A stretch of 64,000 bases of DNA from Marinobacter persicus (GTDB lineage: Bacteria > Pseudomonadota > Gammaproteobacteria > Pseudomonadales > Oleiphilaceae). Made by a program: the position numbers and the translations under genes. Shown in pieces: positions 63,915 through 64,000 of this stretch; position 1 is the first letter of the stretch, and every line of letters begins with the position of its first letter. The stretch covers positions 236,632 to 300,631 of the forward strand of contig NZ_FOSC01000003.1 of the NCBI RefSeq assembly GCF_900114155.1. The letters are read 5' to 3'. The notes under the pieces are model-generated. The model searched no databases, was not told the origin of the DNA, and worked only from the letters and a program-made list of their open reading frames with translations.

Positions 63915-64000
63915 GCAAAGGCTTCGGTCTTTTGGGTGGCAACGTGCCAGTGGCCTTGGTGTCAGGTCTGGCAGCCAACCCCGCTTAGTCTGGTGAGCAC
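63909..64000. mobile_element. Start of a second cassette (cut by window edge)
   Basis: The bases after the 63908 G begin TTAATGGC, the required cassette start; its own attC should carry a matching GCCATTAAC box. No gene start can be read in the 92 bases available, so a coding region, if any, lies further on or on the opposite strand. Confidence 0.55.

Larger units (their letters stand above)
53955..64000. mobile_element. Gamma-Mobile-Trio-like island carrying an integron (right end outside window)
   Basis: The region starts between putP and the first recombinase gene and reaches past the window edge. The module gmtY-gmtZ-gmtX-VPA1267-like-helicase is tightly packed with overlapping ends; the cargo seen so far is an integron with its integrase, one beta-lactamase cassette and the start of another. 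Gene content is unlike the flanking core genes and base composition becomes AT-richer after 61.4 kb. The left boundary is estimated from a repeated motif at 53955 and 54034; the right one is unknown. Confidence 0.75.

Overview
The window reads as chromosome from a marine gammaproteobacterium, most likely Marinobacter or a close relative. That placement is inferred from gene content (Na+-NQR with ApbE and NqrM, SthA, an NQR-style respiratory chain, a zinc-rich ZnuA, PutP, a Pseudomonas-like fatty acid cluster without fabH) and from generally GC-rich coding. There are two tRNA genes, no rRNA and no CRISPR array.

Layout. 1-6.0 kb: the end of the nqr operon (nqrC partial, nqrDEF), its maturation factors apbE and nqrM, then the soluble transhydrogenase sthA. 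6.0-12.0 kb, minus strand: glycerophosphodiester phosphodiesterase, DAHP synthase, a TerB-like protein, dusA and a GGDEF-EAL sensor with a c-type haem motif. 12.3-16.4 kb: a defence-like pair, a DUF3427-type helicase that has lost its PLD nuclease part and whose N-terminal piece is out of frame, followed by a methyltransferase-HNH fusion. 16.5-18.6 kb: rnk and a hipBA toxin-antitoxin pair. 18.7-30.4 kb: a trans-sulfuration enzyme, selD, an AEC permease, znuA under a Zur box, gltX, tRNA-Ala and tRNA-Glu, a double-domain QueD-like protein, an M16C peptidase and ppsR. 30.5-45 kb: ppsA, rraA, small envelope/signalling genes, a PHP phosphoesterase, rne, rluC, a HAD phosphatase, an S49 peptidase, maf, yceD, rpmF, plsX. 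45.4-51.3 kb: fabD-fabG-acpP-fabF-pabC-mltG-tmk. 51.4-53.9 kb: an AraC regulator and putP.

54-64 kb is a mobile island that runs off the right edge. It opens with two large tyrosine recombinase-type proteins, a third small protein and a fourth small protein. Size, order and overlaps match the Gamma-Mobile-Trio (gmtY-gmtZ-gmtX plus a VPA1267-like protein), followed by a RecD2-like helicase. Directly behind this module, on the opposite strand, lies an integron integrase with an ideal LexA box across its promoter. In front of it is a gene cassette with a carbenicillinase-type class A beta-lactamase (RTG triad) and a complete attC; a second cassette starts at 63909. The cassette boundary is internally consistent: its first bases (GTTATGC junction) are the exact reverse complement of its own attC R'' box (GCATAAC).

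The most notable system is therefore an SOS-controlled integron with a beta-lactamase cassette carried as cargo of a GMT-type island next to putP. The second is the degraded helicase plus methyltransferase-HNH module at 12.3-16.4 kb. Family names are from recognition of motifs and context; no database search was possible.
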